Positions 34,473 through 47,100 of a stretch of 64,000 nt of DNA are shown here, piece after piece. The translations under genes and the position numbers were made by a program. The DNA is taken from the NCBI GenBank assembly GCA_024180945.1, contig JAKSGN010000016.1:434001-498000 (forward strand), in the 5' to 3' direction. Below the pieces are notes generated by a model, which had not been told where the DNA came from, ran no database searches, and saw only the letters and a list, made by a program, of their open reading frames with translations. This DNA comes from Macrophomina tecta. Taxonomy: Eukaryota > Ascomycota > Dothideomycetes > Botryosphaeriales > Botryosphaeriaceae. Numbering within the stretch: the first letter of the stretch is position 1; each line of letters begins with the position of its first letter.

Positions 34473-34537
34473 GCTAGGGCTGCCAAATTATTCTTGTGTT
34501 ATCTATTCTAGCTATCTTAAGCGTTCTACTAATCACT

Positions 34538-35650
34538 ATGGCCGTTACCAACCGCACCAGCAACACCACTATCACTCTCTCAGAGCCTAGCCAGTGGGAG
34601 ATATAGCTTTATCTGATTAAGTCTCGTGCACAGCAGTATCAGATTTGGGAGCTTATCAATCCAGACCTTCCAGCCAAACCAGACGGTTATCTAGAGCCGG
34701 AGCTTCCACAGCCTCCAGATACGGCCACGGCCTAAGCAACGAATACGTTCAACCTCTAGATATCTATCTATAACGCCAACTATAAGAGATACATCAAGCA
34801 GAGGCAGGCTTTCGCTGATATTACCCATATCATTCAGGGCTCCATTAAACCGGCTCTCCTCACATACATTAAGAACGAACTAGACCCTCATCCATACACC
34901 TTACTCCGAGCACTCCGTACACGAATTGCTCCATCAGTTCGTGCTATTAAGCTTGAGCTTGAGCAGCAATGGCGCTCGATTATTAAGAGAGGCTCGGGTA
35001 ACCAAGACATTAAGAAGTGGCTCCAGCAGGTGGAGGAGGTCTATACAAAGGCACGCAACCGAAACCTACCAGATATAGCCGGCCAACGCGCAAGCCGTGA
35101 CTTCGTCTTAGCAGTTAAGAAAACAGACATCCACTAGGCAACGGCTCAGATGGTTAAGTACGAAACGGAGGACTCCATCATGCCAAGCCTCTATTAGATA
35201 GTTGAGAACTACCGTCGCTACTACCGAACCCGAAACCAGTAAACAACGCACGCAGCCTTTACAGCTACTCTTCGAGGCCGTGAGGCACCACCTCGGTGCC
35301 TATGCGATGAGGTCCACTACTGGGCAGACTGTCCGTACCTAAATAAGGCAGCAAGACCTGAGGGGTGGAAGCCGAATAACCAAATAATAACCAAGTGCGC
35401 AAAGGCATTGGCAAATCCGAAGACCAGGCAGCTTATCGAGAGAGCACTTAAGAAAGCAATTCAACACTAGGACGTACAACAAACCAGCCTCGTTATTAAC
35501 GATAAGGAGGATATTAGCTTTTAGCTTCTTCCAACCAACCAACCAAGTACCGAGTGGCCGGGTTACATAGCCATACCATCCAACATACCGAACGGCCGGG
35601 AGATAGCCGTCCAGAGTACTCACCACCACTAAGTGAACCCGGACCGGGAG
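34538..35650 (+). pseudogene. CopN gag-like ORF with zinc knuckle, several TAG stops
   Basis: Frame from ATG 34538 (MAVTNRTSNTTITLSEPSQWE), interrupted only by TAG/TAA. Readable parts include QIWELINPDLPAKPDGYLEP, ALRTRIAPSVRAIKLELEQQW near 34910-34975, and a knuckle CLCDEVHYWADCP near 35300 (C-x-C-x3-H-x4-C, the copia gag pattern). After the knuckle the frame goes on for about 110 codons without any protease or integrase feature. Probably the capsid of a copia element that lost pol. It is present, shortened, in the 8117-8953 copy. Confidence 0.75.
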
Positions 35651-35847
35651 GTGCCCTGATCAAGCACCAAACCAACCAACCAATTAACTACCAGACCAGC
35701 CAGCACGGCATTTATTAACATTTTCTTTGTACCGAGCGTAGCCAGCACTAGCTAGGCGTTTACTCATTTACTTTACCTTCTTGTACCAACATTAACACTA
35801 TACTAAGTGTCACGAGTTACCCTTTTAGGCCAACTCGTGAAGGGGTG

Positions 35848-36006
35848 TGTTGGAATAGCGGTTTCACGAGCGTTATAACTATACTAGTTAGCTTTACAAG
35901 TGTCTTAGTAGTATAGCTAGCGTTAGTGGCACGGATATAAGAGGGCACCCCTTCTTATTCCTGTCTATCACCGAGAATCTCATCAATTTTTCCACCAAGT
36001 TCAACA
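35848..36006 (+). repeat. CopN 3' LTR (159 bp)
   Basis: Starts TGTTGGAATAGCGG and ends AGTTCAACA, the less mutated LTR of the pair. Confidence 0.94.
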
Positions 36007-38532
36007 CATTTTAAACGTGATTCGAATATTATAAGTATACGGTAATATCTTTTAGGCTTACTAATGCACCAGCTACCTTCTAAAGCTTAGTTAATGATAT
36101 TCTATATCTATATTTAAATATATTCGCCTTGGCTTACCTAGACGATATTCTAATATACTCAAAGATGCTCGAGGAATATACCGAGCATGTAAGAAAAGTT
36201 CTAACGGCCTTAGATAAGCGAAACCTCTAAGTAGCTTTAGAAAAAAGTGAGTAGTATATATAAAAAATAAAATACCTAGGGTTTATTATTACCCCCGAAC
36301 ACATCGGTATAGACGATAAGAAACTAGACGTAATTAGAGACTAGCTAATACCATAAACCATTAAAGAAGTATAATCCTTCCTTAGATTTACTAACTTTTA
36401 CCGGAAGTTTATTATAAACTACGCTAAAATAGCAGTACCTCTAACCGACACTACTAAAAAGAAATATAGGTTTATATAGAGAGAAAGATAATAACGAGCG
36501 TTTAACTTACTAAAGCGGATATTTATAGAAGTACTAGTTCTAGGGCTCTATAACCTAGATCTATCGATTACGGTAGAAACCGACGCTTTAGACTATGCTA
36601 TAGAAGCTGTACTTAGTTAGCTAGACGAAGAAGGTAAACTATACCCCATCGCCTACTACTTAAGGAAAATAATACCTACTAAAAAGAACTACGACATCTA
36701 CGATAAAGAACTCTTAGCTATAGTCACGGCTTTTAAAGAGTAAAGACACTACCTTAAAGGTGCTAAATACTAGGTTATAGTCTACTACGACTATAAGAAC
36801 CTCTCGCACTTTACTACTACTAAGAAACTAAACTAACGATAAATTTAATAGGCTAAAGAGCTAGCGTTCTACGATATAAAGATTACCTATAGAAAGAAAT
36901 CTGAAAATGCCCGCGTAGACGCGCTAAGTAGACGAGCCGACTATATTAAAGAAAAGCTAGGTCCGCAACCTATAATCCTTAATACGCAGGAGAACGGGTC
37001 TTTTATACCCGTCAGCCGTAGCCGCTAGATTATAGCTATTTATAGCCTAGAATAAACGTAGCTTAAGAAAGAACTAAACGACTCGCTTACTCTAGTTAGA
37101 CTATTCGCCCTAGCGATATACCTCGAAGGTAACAAATGGAAGTAAAAGATCTAAAAAGCCTACGTAAATAATATAACGACTTAAGAAATCAGAGAACTTA
37201 ACAACAATCCCCGAGTAACTAGAAATGTAGATAGTATAATTCTATTTTTAGAATTAGTCTACGTTCCGGTTAAACTACGGGAAGAGCTCGTAAAGAATAT
37301 ATATAAAGCCCTAGTACACGGTTATTAAGAAATAAATAAGATAATAGAGCGAATTATAAAAAGCTACTATTTTCTAGGGCTAAGAAGAACCGTTTAACGG
37401 GTAGTCTTATAATACGACCTTTATATTAGAAGTAAGGCCGCGAGGTATACGCCCTACGAACTACTTTAGCCGCTACCGGCACCGAAGCGCCCTTAGTAAT
37501 CTATCTCGCTAGACTTTATTACGGACCTACCTAAGTTAGAAGAACTACTTACTAAGATTAAGTATAACTTAATTCTAGTTATCGTTAATAGAATAATAAA
37601 GTACGTATACTACTTACTATATCTTAAGACGGTAAATATGGAAGAACTCGCCTATATATTCCTTAGAATAATTCTTGGTAACTACGGGTTACTAGAAGAG
37701 CTTGTATTAGATAGAAATTAGCTATTCATATCCCGATTCTAGTAGACGCTCACCCGCTAGCTTAGAGTAAAGTATAAGCTCTCGACCACGGCATATCCAC
37801 AAATAGATAGATAGACAGAACGAACGAATTAGATACTAGAATAATACCTACGCTACTACCTTAACTACGCATAAGATAACTAGGTCGAGCTACTACCGCT
37901 CGTATAGTTCGTATATAATAGCTCGAAAGCATTAGCTATATAAAAATCCCCGTTCTACGCTAACTACGATTATAAGCCTATAGCTTATAAAGAGCTAATA
38001 CTAAGCAAATCCCTAGCCTAAAAAGAAATCCTTAAAATAGACTAGCTAAAGGTACTCTACAAATAATTATACCTAGACCTCGAATTCGTAGCCCTATAAA
38101 TAGGTAAATACTATAATAGACGGCACTAGGAGGCACTAAAGCTAAAAGAAAGGGATAAAGTTTATCTCCTTAGAAAAAATATTAAGACAAAATGGCCGAA
38201 CAATAAATTAGACTTTAAGAAAATCGGACCATTCGAAATTAAAGAATAAATTAGAAAGGTTAATTTCCGCCTTAGATTATCTAATACTATACGGATATAT
38301 CTTATATTTTACGTCTTACTCCTTAAGCTAGTACTAGAAAACGCTACGCCATTACGCTAAACGAAAGAAATGCTACCAGAAAATCCAAATACCGACGAGA
38401 ATATAGACTAGGATATAGAATAAGTCCTAGATAGTAGCTATATTAACGGTTAGTTTAGATACCTCTTTAAATAGAAAGGAGACTAGGATAATACCTAGGA
38501 ACTACTAGAAATATGCGACTATTAAGAACTTA

Positions 38533-39268
38533 TTAATAAGTTCTATCGCTAAAACCTAGATCGACTAATACCGCCGACTCGTTATACACGAAAGACCCGA
38601 AATTAAAATTAGAGAATAAAGACAACTGCACCTAGTTAACTAAATCAGAACCCTTAGGAGGCGTAGAACCCGAACTAACGCTAGGAGACCTAATAGACTA
38701 AGATAACTCTATAGCGTTATTAGCTAAGGCATCGCTACGTAAATACTTTAGCGATCATTTCTCCTTAGTATTTTTAGGGTTAGAGGCACCCCTAACCTCG
38801 CGAGTAGATTTAATACGATTAAGCTTCTTTAACTCCTCTATAGTCGTAGCCTTCTTCGAAAGTATTAAGTAGGTATAACACTCTAAGAGGTCCTTTTACT
38901 TCTCTAAACGAGATAAACGGGCTATTACGGCCTATATAGCCTTATAAGCTTCCTCCCGGTCCGTACGCACTTTAGCACGCGCTCGATTAAGACAGTTAAC
39001 TAAGGACAAACGTTAGTAATAGCGAAGAACGGTAGAAAAGAAGTATATAATCTATAGCGTCGAGACCTCTTCTATTATAAGTAGTCCGTCTACGGCGCGC
39101 GTACTTTCTATAGCGAGAAGAACTCTTAATATCTATTTAATACTCTATAGACTTACCCTTAGAGGCTAGAAGTAAATAGAAAAAATAAAAAACGGGTATC
39201 GCGTAACCCTCACGATTAATATGCTCACCTAGAAGAACCTATTTAGTACGCTTACATTTCGGAGATAT
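38533..39268 (-). pseudogene. GypB-2 antisense ORF: Cys-rich plus coiled-coil protein, start codon lost
   Basis: Minus-strand counterpart of the GypB-1 ORF. The start codon, ATG in GypB-1, reads ATA here (39268-39266), a TpG to TpA change. It continues SPKCKRTK, then GYAIPVFYFFYLLL and SSRYRKYARRRRT, matching the Cys/Tyr modules of GypB-1. The C-terminal GSFVYNESAVLVDLGF tail and TAA (38535-38533) are conserved. Length 736 nt implies a net indel. It overlaps the end of the chromodomain region on the opposite strand. Confidence 0.6.
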
Positions 39269-39369
39269 TATAAAGCTTTACTAAAGAAAAAAAAGAAAGA
39301 ATAAAGGAAATATAAGATATAGATAAACGAATAAATCTTCGGGCCGAAGATTCTTAAGAGGGGGGGTAG

Positions 39370-40145
39370 TATTACGAACCCTAGAGGAATAAGGGCTTTA
39401 TAACCCCACGGATAGAAAGCCCGTACGGGAAAAGGCACCGTAGGAGCTAAGAACCCGTAAGAATAATAGAGCCGTAACACCGGCGTGCCCGTATAGAAAA
39501 AATAGCCTCGAGGGAGAACGGTGCGTACGGGCCTAGGCAAGGTAGTAGCGGAAGCCCGTACGACGCCTATATAGTATAGTAAGACTACGGAAATACCGAC
39601 TAGGTCGAACTCCCGTAGGGGAAGAATATCCCTAAGGAAAGAATTACGAATCCCGAAAACTAGCTTCGGGCTAAGAGAAACAAATAGGAGAAAGTCAGAT
39701 AACTTATACAATCTAAGAAATAATAGTCTAGCGGTATAATACTCCCTTAACCGATATAAAAGTCGAATTCTAGGAAATAGGCCTTAGCGCCTAAGTTACG
39801 TAAGACCTACTAGGCCTACTAGATAACGAAGAATCGCGATTATCCTCTACTACGTATAGATAATAAAGGATTTTAACTATTCTCTACTATCTATAGATTA
39901 ATATAACTCTAATATAGTATATAGATATACTTCTTAGATAGTACCTTAACCTTCGTAGTTAACTTAAAGTTCTAATACAACTCTATTAGAGGTAACAAGC
40001 CTAACGCGTACCGCGCACTAATATATTACGTAATTACTACTATTATTCTAATTCTTTACCCTTCTCTTATTCTTTAAGGTAAATCCTTTAGCTATCTAAC
40101 CCTACTAGGCAACTCTAAAGCCTAGTAGAAGAGGCCACTATTATA
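39370..40145 (+). repeat. GypB-2 3' LTR (776 bp)
   Basis: Pairs with 27240-28015. Preceded by the purine tract TAAGAGGGGGGGTAG. Confidence 0.94.
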
Positions 40146-43100
40146 ATTAACTATCGATTTAGTCTCTATTAAGGATTTTTTCTACTAGCTATTCTCTATT
40201 GGCGTTATCGGGGTATATTTTAATTTCTAGATCGGGTTTAGTATTACTATATACGGGTTCGAATAAGGAGATATAAAAAACTAAATATATATCTACTCGT
40301 TCTAGTAATTTAAGTTTAAAGAAAATAGGTAAAAATTTTTTCTTAATCTAGTAGAGTCCGATTTTTTTATAGTCTAATTTATTATTTAATTATATAGTCT
40401 TAATATTTTTTCTAAAAAGCTAGACTTTATTCCCCTTCTTTAGAGACGGCGACGCCTAACGCTATTTATCGTAGTATATAGCTATTTAGTATATGGTAAA
40501 TTTAATATCTTAAGCTAGTTCTTAGTATAATTCGCGTAGCTAATCTACCCTAAGTATAGCTTTTTAGGCGAGTACTTCGCAGATCTAGAATTCTCTAAAG
40601 ATAGTAGAATCAAAACTATAGTTAGTATAAAAGAGTATAGTTTATATAGCTTTTATTAATATACTATTATACGTGTATTAGGCTAGCGGTAGAAGTTCGA
40701 CCTAGTTATTTTACCTATAGTTTAGATAAAATCTTAGGTACTACTCTAGCGTCTAGTTAGTTTGTTCCGTTTATTCGTCGGTTTATAGGTATACTATTAT
40801 TAATATCTTATATTTAGTTCCTAGCTTATAGACTAAGGTTTACTAGAACTTAGCTCTAAATTATAGATTCTAGTCCGTAATTAGTTCCTTAGATATTCTA
40901 TAGTGGGCGAAAATATATCTAAGAAAGAGGTAGACGTAGTCCTTTACTCTAATTTTCTTATTATAAGAAATAAAATATACCTATTTTATTAAATAATCGA
41001 TAATAACTAAAATAGCATTATATTATATTTTCGTTACGGAGTCTACTAAAATTAGTAAGTCGGTAATAAAATCTATTATAACTAATTTCTAGGGTTTAGT
41101 TAGTATTATAATAAGCTATAGTTATTCGTATAGTATGTATCGCGCTGCCTTATTCTTTATATATTTATTATATTTCTAGATAACTTTTTCTACTATTTTC
41201 CTTATGCGGGAAAAATAGAAGTATCTTATAAGTTATTCTAAGGTTCTTATTATTCCTAGGTATCTATAAACTACGAATTTATAGTATTCCTTAGTTAGTT
41301 ATTTATGTAGAGGTATTAGTATATAGATTTTTCCGCGGAATAGTATATTACCTCTATAATCTTAGACTAGGTTAGGGTCGTTATATTCGGGGGTATCTAT
41401 TCGTTATAGTAGTTCCTAGAATAGTAGATTATTATTATATTTTCTTTAGATAATTTATTTCTAAGTAGCGATATCGTCTTTTTTCTTATTTACTACTTCT
41501 TTTATAGTTTCTTCTAGTATAGGCGTAGGTTCTTTGTCTTATAATTTCTCGTCATCTTTAGATTTCTATTTAGGTATTAGGGCTCTTAAGAGCTTATTAT
41601 CGTCGATAGAGCTTTCTAGTCTTATAATATATACTAGTATCTACTTTTTCTATAATACGTCGAGTTCTTCGATAATTTAGGGGCGGTTAGGGCCTAATAT
41701 ACTATTATCGTTTTATCTAAGTACTACTAGCGATAATTCTAGCTTTTCTTCTACGTAGTCGGCTCTATAGCTAAGTACGTCCGCCTTACCATTTTCGTTT
41801 TCTTTACAGTAGTAAATCTTAAAGTAGAAGAGAATAAGTTATTCTACCTATTATACTTATCTTTTATTTAATATCTTAGTAGTTATAAAGTATCCTAGGT
41901 TTTTATAATTTAAATATACTATAATTTCGTAGTTAGCTTTCTTAAGGTAATATCGCTATTTCTTAAATACTATAATAATCGCGAGTAGTTCTTTATTGTA
42001 TATCTTATAGTTAAGTTCTATAGGTAATATTTTACGAGAGTAGTACGCGATAGGATATAATCTTCTCTTATTATCTAGCTAGCTAAGAGTAGCATTAATA
42101 GTATAGTTAAATATATTAGTTTCGAGATAGAAGAGCTTATCGGAATTAAATATAATTAATATAGGGGCTTCTATAAAGGCTCTTTTAAGTTAGTTAAACG
42201 CTTCTTATTATAGTTCTTTCTAGGTAAATAAGGTATTCTTTTAGATAAGTCGAATTAGTAGTTCGGCTATATAGAAGTATTCGATAAACTATTAGTAAAA
42301 GTTAGTAAACCTTAGAAAGACTTATACTTCTTTAACGTTTCTTAGTTCGGACTATTTTAGAATATCTTCTATCTTTTTTAGGTCTATAACTATCTTTTCT
42401 AGCTTAATAATAAAGTCTAGGAATTTAACCTTCTAGGTATAGAAGGTGTATTTTTCCGATTTAACTAAGAGACTATATTCGAGTAGTTTTTAAAGAACCT
42501 TAGATATGTATTTCTTATATTCTTCTAGGGTTTCTAAGTAAATTAGAATATCGTTAAGATAAGCTATATAGAATCTATCTAGGTATTTCTATAGAACGTA
42601 GTTAACGAGGGCTTAGAACGTAGCAAAAATATTAATAAGTCTAAAAAGTATTACTAAATATTTATATAGGCCGTATTAGATTCGAAACGTAGTTTTCTAT
42701 TTATATCCTTCTTTAATTTAGATAAGATAGTATCCGTTTTATAAGTCTAGTTTAGTAAAGAATTATACTTCTAAGAGGCGATCTCTTAGTTTATTAATAT
42801 GGGGTAGAAGATAGTAGTCTTTAATAGTAATATCGTTTAAAGATCTATAATCTATATAGAGGCGTAACTTACCTCCTAGTTTTAGTATAAAGAGAATAGG
42901 TAATTTTACTAAAGACTAGAAAGATCGAATATATTTTTTCTTTAGTAATAGATCTAGATATTCTTTTATCGCTTATAATTCTTTTTCTAATATTAGGTAT
43001 AATAGTCTAAATTAAGGTTTAGTATCCGGTTTTAGATTAATCTCGTAGTTTTATAGTTAGTATTTTAGTAGCGTATCTTTAATCTTTTCTCTAAAAATCT

Positions 43101-43622
43101 CCTTAAATTAGTAGTATTTCTTAGAAATACCATTAAGGTACTATTTATATATTCTAGTAGGGTTATCTCTTTCTATAAGTATTAGATAGTCTAGTTCTTC
43201 TCGTTTAGTAGCGCTAATCTATTAGGTTCATTCTTTATTTATAGTAGTAGGGTAGTACTATATTATTCTAATCGCTTATCTCTTTTTTTATATCTTTTCT
43301 AGCGTAGCTTTTAAGATTAGGCTTACATAGGTAATAGATTCGGCTATAGTACGTAGTTTCTATTCTAGTTCTTTTTAATTTTATTCTTTAGACTTAAGAA
43401 TAATTTCTTTATTATTCTAGTTATATTACACTTTCTATTTCTTTTAATAAAAAATGCCGAGAATAATATTATACTTAGAAATCTTAGTAACGTCTAGATA
43501 GATACATTCTCTATAGTCTTTATATTTAAGAATTAGTTTTAGGGTTTCGATAATTACCTTTCTATCTCTAAAGAAGCTAGGTTATTTATTAACTATTCTT
43601 AGCTAATAAAGTTAGTTCTTTT
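40146..43622 (-). pseudogene. GypA-3 pol remnant, right part
   Basis: Minus-strand chromodomain (about 40150-40230), integrase, RNase H, RT and protease, collinear with reversed 4745-1258 of GypA-1. The RT box reads AYLNDILIY near 42540-42570. It ends at the protease/gag border, directly at the Cop2 5' LTR. TAG/TAA stops throughout. Confidence 0.85.
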
Positions 43623-43875
43623 TATTAGATTAATTACGTGTATATAGCTTTTACCAAGTTATTAAAATATTTAATTTAGTAGTATTTTAGATTTAGTTAT
43701 ATCTTATACTTATTATACACTTATCTTAGTAGGTAAGTAAGTTATATACTTATTTTACCCTAGTAGGTAGAATAGATATAAGAAAAGCCTATATAGCCTT
43801 TCTCTACTAGATATATTACTTATTCTAATTAATTCTTTTATTATTAATTAAGCCGTTATATTACTTATTCTAATA
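43623..43875 (+). repeat. Cop2 5' LTR (253 bp)
   Basis: Starts TATTAGATTAATTACGTG and ends TTCTAATA (RIPed TTCCAACA). Followed by a degraded primer site GTTATAAGCTTAGG. Confidence 0.92.
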
Positions 43876-44159
43876 GTTATAAGCTTAGGTGCGTCTTTAG
43901 TGCCTTTCGTATTCTAAACCATCTTCCCTAGTACTTTATTATACTATTCTGAGTATTTCGTAGTATCCGGACGTTTATTCTTAGCATTCTTTTACTATAC
44001 ATATTCTATAACAAAGGACTTTAGTTACCTCCTATAATACGCCTTTCTTATTATCTAAAGCGTAGCACTTTTCCCACTACCTTAGAGTAATACTTTTAAG
44101 TAATAGCTTATTTATTAGCCTTACGCCTATTACCTACTTTAGTAACCTACCTATACCTC

Positions 44160-47100
44160 CTTTAGTATATAACACGACGTAATATAATACTATACTATAA
44201 TATTTTCTAAACCTATCGTTGTCTTAAAGATAGCTAATAATTAGAATAAATAGTACTTTATTATCTAATTATAAGTTAAGAAATACGAGATATTTAACTA
44301 TATTAATCTATCGAAGCCATCGAAGCCTTTTTAACTAAGCGAGCTAGCTAAGATTCTAGAGCTACTAGTCTTTAATCTAAACTAACAAAGAGCCTAGAAG
44401 TACTATAAAATATAAATTAGGGCTCGTAAAAGAGACCTAGCTAAATAAAAGAAGCTAAAAAAAAATTAATAATCTATTAATAATTATTAAGAACTTAGTA
44501 AGCCTATTACTACTTCTAATTCTAAAGAAGCTTAGGGGTAATTCGTACCTCTATTCTTAGCTTATAGCGCTTAAGGCGCGGCTCTAGCTAATAAGAAAAA
44601 CTTAAGAAGAGCTTATTATTAATAAGCTTTACTAGCTTAAGAAGCCTCTAAGTAGTTAGAATATTAATAAATAGCTCTTATAATAGAAAGAAACTCTATT
44701 TAAAATAAAGAAACTCGAACTTCTAAATATTATAAATAATTAAGAAAAGATCGCTTTTCTTAAGATACTTACTCCTTATAATACCTACTAGGCCTTAGCC
44801 TATAAAATTAAGCTTTAGTATAACGAGCTTAATAGGTCGCTTTATAAAATAATTATCGACTACCGAAATTACTTATGCTAAAATACGGCTAAGAGTTTAA
44901 AGGCTATTAAAGCAGCCTTTACCGCTTTACTAAGAAATAAAAAGTAAGAAAGAAAGCTACCCACCTACTTATATAGTGAGAATTACTTCTATAATAAATA
45001 TAGATACTATAATCCAGAGGCTAGATTAGTAGATTAGATACTAAACTAAAAGATTTAAGATAAGGTTAATAAGGCACTCGAGGATCTATAGATTAAGAAA
45101 AGAGTTAAACGCTCTATTAAACGGTTTAAAATTAACTAAAATCGTAGCTAAAGCTAAAAAAAGTAGGATAACGCTCCTTAAAAAAAATAAGATCTAAAAC
45201 TAAATAAAGAAGAAAAAAAAATATTATTCTTTCTAGTAGTAGTTACCTTATTATTTAGTATATAACGTATTTTAAGGCCTACAACTCTTAATCTCTTATA
45301 GATTACTAATACTAGTATAATACACTATATCTATAATTAGTATATAAAGAGTCGCTATACTAAAATAAGAAATATAGGGTTAGATAACTATATTATATTA
45401 AAAAACTCCACGGTTAAGATCGAGTTATTTAGTAAGGCACTAGTATATACTACTAACTATAAGGGCCTATATACTATTAAGCTTATAGACGTGGCCTATA
45501 TATTCTTATTTATAGTAAACCTTATCTCTATTACTAAGGCAAGAGAAAAGGAAATCGAGTTAGATATAGAATATATATACCTCTATTTAGAGAACTTTAT
45601 TATAGCCTACCTAACCTTCGCTTAAAACCACTTCTTTATAGAATATAAGAAAGTAGATAATCTACTAGCTATAGTATTAAATGTTACTAATCGCTCGTTA
45701 CTAGCTATATAATAGCATAAAATCTTTATATATATAGGCTAAAGAGCTATTTAAGCCTTATTATAAGTAGTATAAGAAGCTATAATTACTAATTAGTAGC
45801 TACCTAATTACTATAATATATACGTATATACTAAGGTATAATAGTAGATCTCTCGATCTATATAACTAAAGGAATTATTAGAAGAAGTATTCTTTCGAGT
45901 CTTATTTAACTTAATATATATAACACAAGCTAATAACGGCTACTAATAGATTATATATCTTAAATATACTTTTACTAAATTTACTTTTGTGGTTACTTAC
46001 GTAACTAAGAATAAGTATACTTAGTACCTTCTTAATATTATCTAAATAATTAAGATAAGATTTAGCAAATTAATAGCCTTTCTTAGATTAGATAGAGAAG
46101 TATTACTTATATAAGCTTTTAAGTAGTAGCTTAAGTAGTAAAGAGTTATCTATAAGGTATTAGCTCTATATATCCCTTAGTAAAATAGTATATTAGAGTA
46201 TTTAGAGCACTTAATTATTATTAAAGTAAGATTCTTACGGGTTAGTACTAACCTACCTAAGCACCTATAGCCTAAAATTATTAAGGTAATAGTCTACATC
46301 TATAATAAAACTCTAATAAAGCGCTATTATTAGAAAATACTATTTAAGCGTATTTATAGTAAAAAGCTAAAAGTAGTGTACCTTTGAGTTTATAGCTATA
46401 AAGCCTACTTACTACTTAAGAATATTCTACGTAGTAATAAGCTAGGTAAGCGTATCCTTATTAGATACTTAGTTAGATATAACTCTACTAATATCTATAG
46501 AATCTAGCATTCTCTAAAGAACTAAGTAGTATGTTTAAAAGATATTATCTTTAATAAATCTAGTAAGTTCTCTCTAGAGAATCTAGAAAAGATACTCGCT
46601 CTATAATAGTAGGAGTAAAATTAAGAGTAAAGATAGTTATTCCTTATATTACGCTTTATAAGAAGAATATTATTTCCTTAGATTAGAATTCTAAGGTCTT
46701 CTTTAACCTTAGTAATAAGCTATTACCGGCTTTAATTTAATTAACTTAAGAAACTCTAGAGACTTAAGATAGCTACCTAGGTGCCTAAGTATAAGAAGTA
46801 TAACTAGATTATCTACTAAGCCCTTTAGAATTAACTAGTAAAGGCCTAGTATACAAATAGTATACGAAAAGCAGCCTATAAGTAGGCTTAACTTAAGACG
46901 AGTAAATACTAGATTCTTTAGATTATATATTACTAGATCGATTTACTCTAGTCCAATAACAAGCCTCTTAAGGCTTAGCCTCTTAAGGCTTAGGGGGTAA
47001 AGATTAATAGAATTAATAATTACGAGGACTCGGCCAGCTTATACTAGTCTAATATGATAATTTACCTAATCTAGGTGCTACTAGAGGAAACCGTGCCCTA

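Larger units (their letters stand above)
34297..36006 (+). mobile_element. CopN, copia-type element with gag but no pol (1710 bp)
   Basis: LTRs of 159 bp at both ends (34297-34455 and 35848-36006) enclose 1392 bp with a gag-like frame and no RT, integrase or RNase H. The flanks are TATTT (34292-34296) and CATTT (36007-36011), a 5-bp duplication differing by one CA to TA change. Primer site GTTATGAGCCCGGAGCC follows the 5' LTR, and a purine run (GTGAAGGGGTG) precedes the 3' LTR. RIP is light: much CA/TG remains while some TAG codons appear. It would depend on another copia element for pol. Confidence 0.92.
30180..38570 (+). pseudogene. GypB-2 pol remnant: PR-RT-RNaseH-INT-chromodomain, twice interrupted
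   Basis: A protease block is near 30205-30270 (GVFI-type, then NPKF). hAT interrupts at 30596-33455 and CopN at 34297-36006, the latter inside RT. RT resumes with NAPATF and YLDDILIYS (36133-36162). RNase H (VETDALDYA near 36575; YDIYDKELLAIVTAF near 36690) follows. Integrase core: SLDFITDLPK near 37510, VLDRN near 37710, TERTN near 37815. The chromodomain is near 38391-38565 (YINGxFRYLFK). Many TAG/TAA stops. Confidence 0.88.
27240..40145 (+). mobile_element. GypB-2, complete chromovirus carrying hAT and CopN insertions
   Basis: Plus-oriented element with 776-bp LTRs (27240-28015 and 39370-40145) and a perfect TSD ATTAA (27235-27239 and 40146-40150). Subtracting hAT (2860 bp plus 8-bp TSD) and CopN (1710 bp plus 5-bp TSD) leaves about 8.3 kb, close to GypB-1. 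Gag-pol order and the antisense ORF are as in GypB-1. Heavy RIP, although the RT box YLDDILIYS is still intact. Confidence 0.94.
25887..43622 (-). mobile_element. GypA-3, 5'-truncated chromovirus split by GypB-2
   Basis: Minus-oriented GypA copy inserted into GypA-2. Its 3' LTR is 25887-26269, the antisense ORF and 3' region run to 27239, and after GypB-2 the element resumes at 40146 with chromodomain, integrase, RNase H, RT and protease to 43622. The joined 27239/40146 sequence reproduces the uninterrupted stretch near 4700-4760 of GypA-1. The 5' LTR and gag are absent: at 43622 the element stops at the Cop2 LTR and does not resume beyond it. Confidence 0.87.

Noticed and set aside
39268..39711. 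147-codon minus-strand ORF
   Set aside because: Lies mostly in the GypB-2 3' LTR; similar frames in the LTRs at 27231-27458 and 60180-60437 vary in length and end at random. Treated as LTR shadow.
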